A stretch of DNA of 8,404 nucleotides. Origin: Clostridia bacterium (lineage in GTDB: Bacteria; Bacillota; Clostridia; Christensenellales; Pumilibacteraceae). The stretch lies in assembly GCA_017452405.1 (NCBI GenBank), contig JAFTMM010000058.1, positions 1 to 8,404 on the forward strand, written 5' to 3'. Each line of letters begins with the position of its first letter. Positions within the stretch are counted from its first letter, which is position 1. The notes beneath the pieces were generated by a model, which worked only from the letters and a program-made list of their open reading frames with translations, did not search any database and was not told where the DNA came from. This document shows positions 6,117 to 8,404 of this stretch, one piece after another. A program made the translations under genes and the position numbers.

Positions 6117-6132
6117 ATTCTCTCCTTATTAA

Positions 6133-6170
6133 ACCGGTTGGCAGTAAAGGTATGCCTTTGCTTAGCCGGT
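6133..6170. other. Imperfect inverted repeat in the valS/SecB-like spacer
   Basis: AAAGG (6146-6150) and CCTTT (6155-6159) form an inner five-pair stem with a four-base loop, and ACCGG (6133-6137) and CCGGT (6166-6170) form an outer five-pair stem, with unpaired bases between. It ends six bases before the ribosome binding site of the SecB-like gene. It lacks a U-run on the minus strand, so it is not a normal terminator for valS. It could be an mRNA processing or translation-control structure. Confidence 0.35.
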
Positions 6171-6202
6171 GATTATTTTTATTATTCCTTAGTAAGCGGG
6201 TT

Positions 6203-8404
6203 TTATTTACCCGAAGCGGATTTCATATCCGCAATCTTGCTTTCAAGCACGGCAATTCTATCCGTATACTTATCCACCTTAGCCTTTTCCGCGTCTACGA
6301 GAGCTTTGGGAGCTTTGGACACGAACTTTTCGTTGGAAAGCTTGCCCTGCGCTCTATTCAGCTCGTCCTGCGCCGTTTTAAGCTCACCGCCGAGTCTTTC
6401 GATTTCCTTGTCGTAGTCCACGAGTTCGCCGAGAGGCAGATAGATTTCACCGAGGGCGGTAACTACGGTAGCGCAGTTTTCCTGCTTTTCGGTAACTACG
6501 GCGAAGTCTGCGCCCGAAGCGAGTTTAACGAGGTACTCGCCTGCGTCCTTAATGCTTTTGCCGATAACGTCGCTCGGCTTGATATAGATGGAAGTGCGCT
6601 TGCTCGGCTTAACGCCCATTTCGGCGCGCAAAGCTCTTACTCTGCGTATAGCGTCCATCACCGCATCCATCTTCACAGCGTCCGCCTTGCGGTTCTTAAG
6701 ATCCTTAACCGACGGATAAGCCGAAATCATAACGTCGTCTGCGTCGCGCGCTATTTCGGGAAGGTTGTCGTAAATCTCCGCCGTGATGAACGGGATAACG
6801 GGGTGCGCAAGTTTAAGCACGTCACGGAGCACTCTTACGAGAACGCTGAGCGTTGCCTGACGTTTTTTCTCGTCGGCGGAGTACAGCGCAACTTTGGAAA
6901 GCTCAACGTACCAATCGCAGAACTCACCCCACACGAAGTCGTATATTCTGTTAGCGGCAAGACCGACTTCGTAGCGCTCCATATACTTGGTAACGTCCGC
7001 GATAGCCGAGTTAAGACGAGTAATAATCCATTTATCCGCAAGCGTGAGCTTGACTTTTTCTATAGGAAGCACTTCCACGCCCTCTGCGTTCATAAGCACG
7101 AAGCGCGAAGCGTTCCAGATCTTGTTCATAAAGTTGCGGTAGCCTTCCTGCTTCTTATCCGAATACTTGATGTCACCGCCTGCCGATACGCCGGATACGA
7201 GGGATATGCGGAGTACGTCCGCGCCCACCTTGTCGATAATCTCCAGCGGATCTATACCGTTGCCGAGGCTCTTGGACAGTTTTCTGCCCAGCTCGTCACG
7301 CACGAGTCCGTGGATAAGTACGGTATCGAAGGGTTTCTCGCCCATAAACTCGATACCCGAATAAATCATTCTCGCTACCCAGAAAGTAATGATGTCGTAA
7401 GCGGTTACAAGCACGTCGGTGGGATAGAAATATTCAAGGTCGGGAGTTTTGTCCGGCCAGCCGAGTGTGGAGAACGGCCACAACGCCGAGGAGAACCAGG
7501 TGTCGAGAACGTCCTCGTCCTGACGCACTCCCTTGCCGCACTTAGGGCAGACCTTCATATCCTCACGGCTTACGAACTCACCACCGCAGTCGTCGCAGTA
7601 GTATACGGGTATACGGTGTCCCCACCAAAGCTGACGGGAAATACACCAATCGCGGATGTTCTCCATCCAATATAAGTAATTCTTTTCAAAACGCTTGGGA
7701 AGATAGCGAAGCTCTTTGCTCTTAACCACGTCAATAGCAGGCTGGGCAAGCTCTTTCATCTTAACGAACCACTGCTTGGAAACGATAGGCTCAATAGCCG
7801 AGTGGCAACGGTGGCAATGCCCTACGTTGTGCGTATGCGGTTCGACCTTAACGAGAAGTCCGAGAGCTTCAAGGTCGGCAACCATAGCCTTTCTCGCTTC
7901 GTATCTATCCATGCCCTCGTACTTGCCTGCAAGCTCGTTCATATGACCGGTGTCGTCCATAACGCGCATTACTTCGAGTCCGTGACGGAGACCTACTTCA
8001 AAGTCGTTGGGATCGTGAGCAGGCGTAATCTTAACCGCGCCCGTACCGAAAGACTTATCAACGTATTCGTCCGCTACTACGGGAATAGTTCTGCCCGTGA
8101 GCGGAAGAACGAGGCGCTTACCAACGAGTGATGCGTAACGCTTGTCCGAAGGATGCACGGCAACTGCCATATCACCGAGAAGCGTTTCAGGACGGGTAGT
8201 AGCGACTACTACGCCCTCTCCGCCGTTTTCTTCGGGATAGCGAATATGCCAGAAGAAGCCGTCCTCCGTTTCATATTCCACTTCCGCGTCCGAAATAGCC
8301 GTCTTACAACCGGGGCATTGATTGATAATTCTTGCGCCGTGATAAATCCAGCCCTTTTCGTAGTAACGCACGAAGGTTTCCTTAACCGCGCGTGAAAGGT
8401 TGTC
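6203..8404 (-). CDS. valS: Valyl-tRNA synthetase, C-terminal part (5' end beyond window)
   Basis: This class I synthetase charges tRNA-Val with valine in the cytoplasm. The frame stays open to base 8404; the 11 codons before the GTG at 8369-8371 read DNLSRAVKETF, normal ValRS sequence, so that GTG is internal and the real start lies outside. Counting from that GTG as 1, the CP1 editing domain has ATTRPETLLGD (57-67) and GTGAVKITPAHDPNDFEVG (109-127). Cysteine pairs at C186/C189 and C259/C262 with C275/C278 suggest zinc knuckles. DVLDTWFSSALWPFSTLGWP (287-306) follows, and the KMSKS loop is KLSKS (364-368). The anticodon-binding domain spans about 440-600, and a C-terminal coiled coil (about 645-715) ends the protein. 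The HIGH motif is in the missing part. The long antisense frame over 6803-7675 is a shadow. Confidence 0.97.
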   Translation of the reverse strand, partial: DNLSRAVKETFVRYYEKGWIYHGARIINQCPGCKTAISDAEVEYETEDGFFWHIRYPEENGGEGVVVATTRPETLLGDMAVAVHPSDKRYASLVGKRLVLPLTGRTIPVVADEYVDKSFGTGAVKITPAHDPNDFEVGLRHGLEVMRVMDDTGHMNELAGKYEGMDRYEARKAMVADLEALGLLVKVEPHTHNVGHCHRCHSAIEPIVSKQWFVKMKELAQPAIDVVKSKELRYLPKRFEKNYLYWMENIRDWCISRQLWWGHRIPVYYCDDCGGEFVSREDMKVCPKCGKGVRQDEDVLDTWFSSALWPFSTLGWPDKTPDLEYFYPTDVLVTAYDIITFWVARMIYSGIEFMGEKPFDTVLIHGLVRDELGRKLSKSLGNGIDPLEIIDKVGADVLRISLVSGVSAGGDIKYSDKKQEGYRNFMNKIWNASRFVLMNAEGVEVLPIEKVKLTLADKWIITRLNSAIADVTKYMERYEVGLAANRIYDFVWGEFCDWYVELSKVALYSADEKKRQATLSVLVRVLRDVLKLAHPVIPFITAEIYDNLPEIARDADDVMISAYPSVKDLKNRKADAVKMDAVMDAIRRVRALRAEMGVKPSKRTSIYIKPSDVIGKSIKDAGEYLVKLASGADFAVVTEKQENCATVVTALGEIYLPLGELVDYDKEIERLGGELKTAQDELNRAQGKLSNEKFVSKAPKALVDAEKAKVDKYTDRIAVLESKIADMKSASGK

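Noticed and set aside
6803..7675. A 290-codon open frame antisense to valS
   Set aside because: It lies wholly within a clearly conserved synthetase, has no recognisable domain, and such frames arise from codon bias of the sense gene.
6203..8371. valS starting at the GTG at 8369-8371
   Set aside because: The frame continues upstream through typical ValRS residues to the window edge, and the HIGH-motif region would be missing.

Overview
The window looks like chromosomal DNA from a low-to-moderate GC Bacillota, most likely an uncultured gut-type Clostridia lineage. The basis is strong AAGGAG ribosome binding sites, TTGACA/TATAAT-like promoters, intrinsic terminators with U-runs, an OmpR/PhoR-type two-component pair, a Bacillota-style lipoprotein M3 peptidase, and intergenic palindromes of the GTCAT-CTGAGCG kind. 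The lineage is an inference from style, not from a marker-gene match.

Layout, left to right. Bases 1-534 hold no complete gene. They contain a good leftward promoter that would serve a gene running off the left edge, a composite palindromic repeat region (128-317), and two hairpins (370-393 and 484-513), the second being the terminator of the next operon. Bases 535-3716 are a leftward operon, transcribed in the order heavy-metal/manganese-type permease (ArsP_2-like), OmpR-family response regulator, membrane histidine kinase. A 166-base divergent promoter region (3717-3882) separates it from a rightward single gene, a zinc-dependent M3-family peptidase exported as a lipoprotein (3883-5598). 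A strong bidirectional terminator (5636-5671) closes this gene and the convergent leftward pair. That pair is valyl-tRNA synthetase (6203 to beyond the right edge, 5' end missing) followed by a small SecB-like chaperone (5697-6116).

How the genes may work together. The permease and the two-component system are tightly spaced and probably form one transcript, so the kinase/regulator pair may respond to the same ion or envelope stress that the permease relieves. The divergent M3 lipoprotein shares the upstream region, and short palindromes lie close to both start sites, so co-regulation is possible but unproven. valS and the SecB-like gene are probably cotranscribed; the SecB-like protein in a Gram-positive-type genome is the least expected protein here. 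I see no CRISPR array, phage, insertion sequence, tRNA, rRNA or obvious riboswitch. Nothing in the window compels a claim of a wholly new system; the permease/two-component/lipoprotein-peptidase neighbourhood is the best candidate for a functional module.
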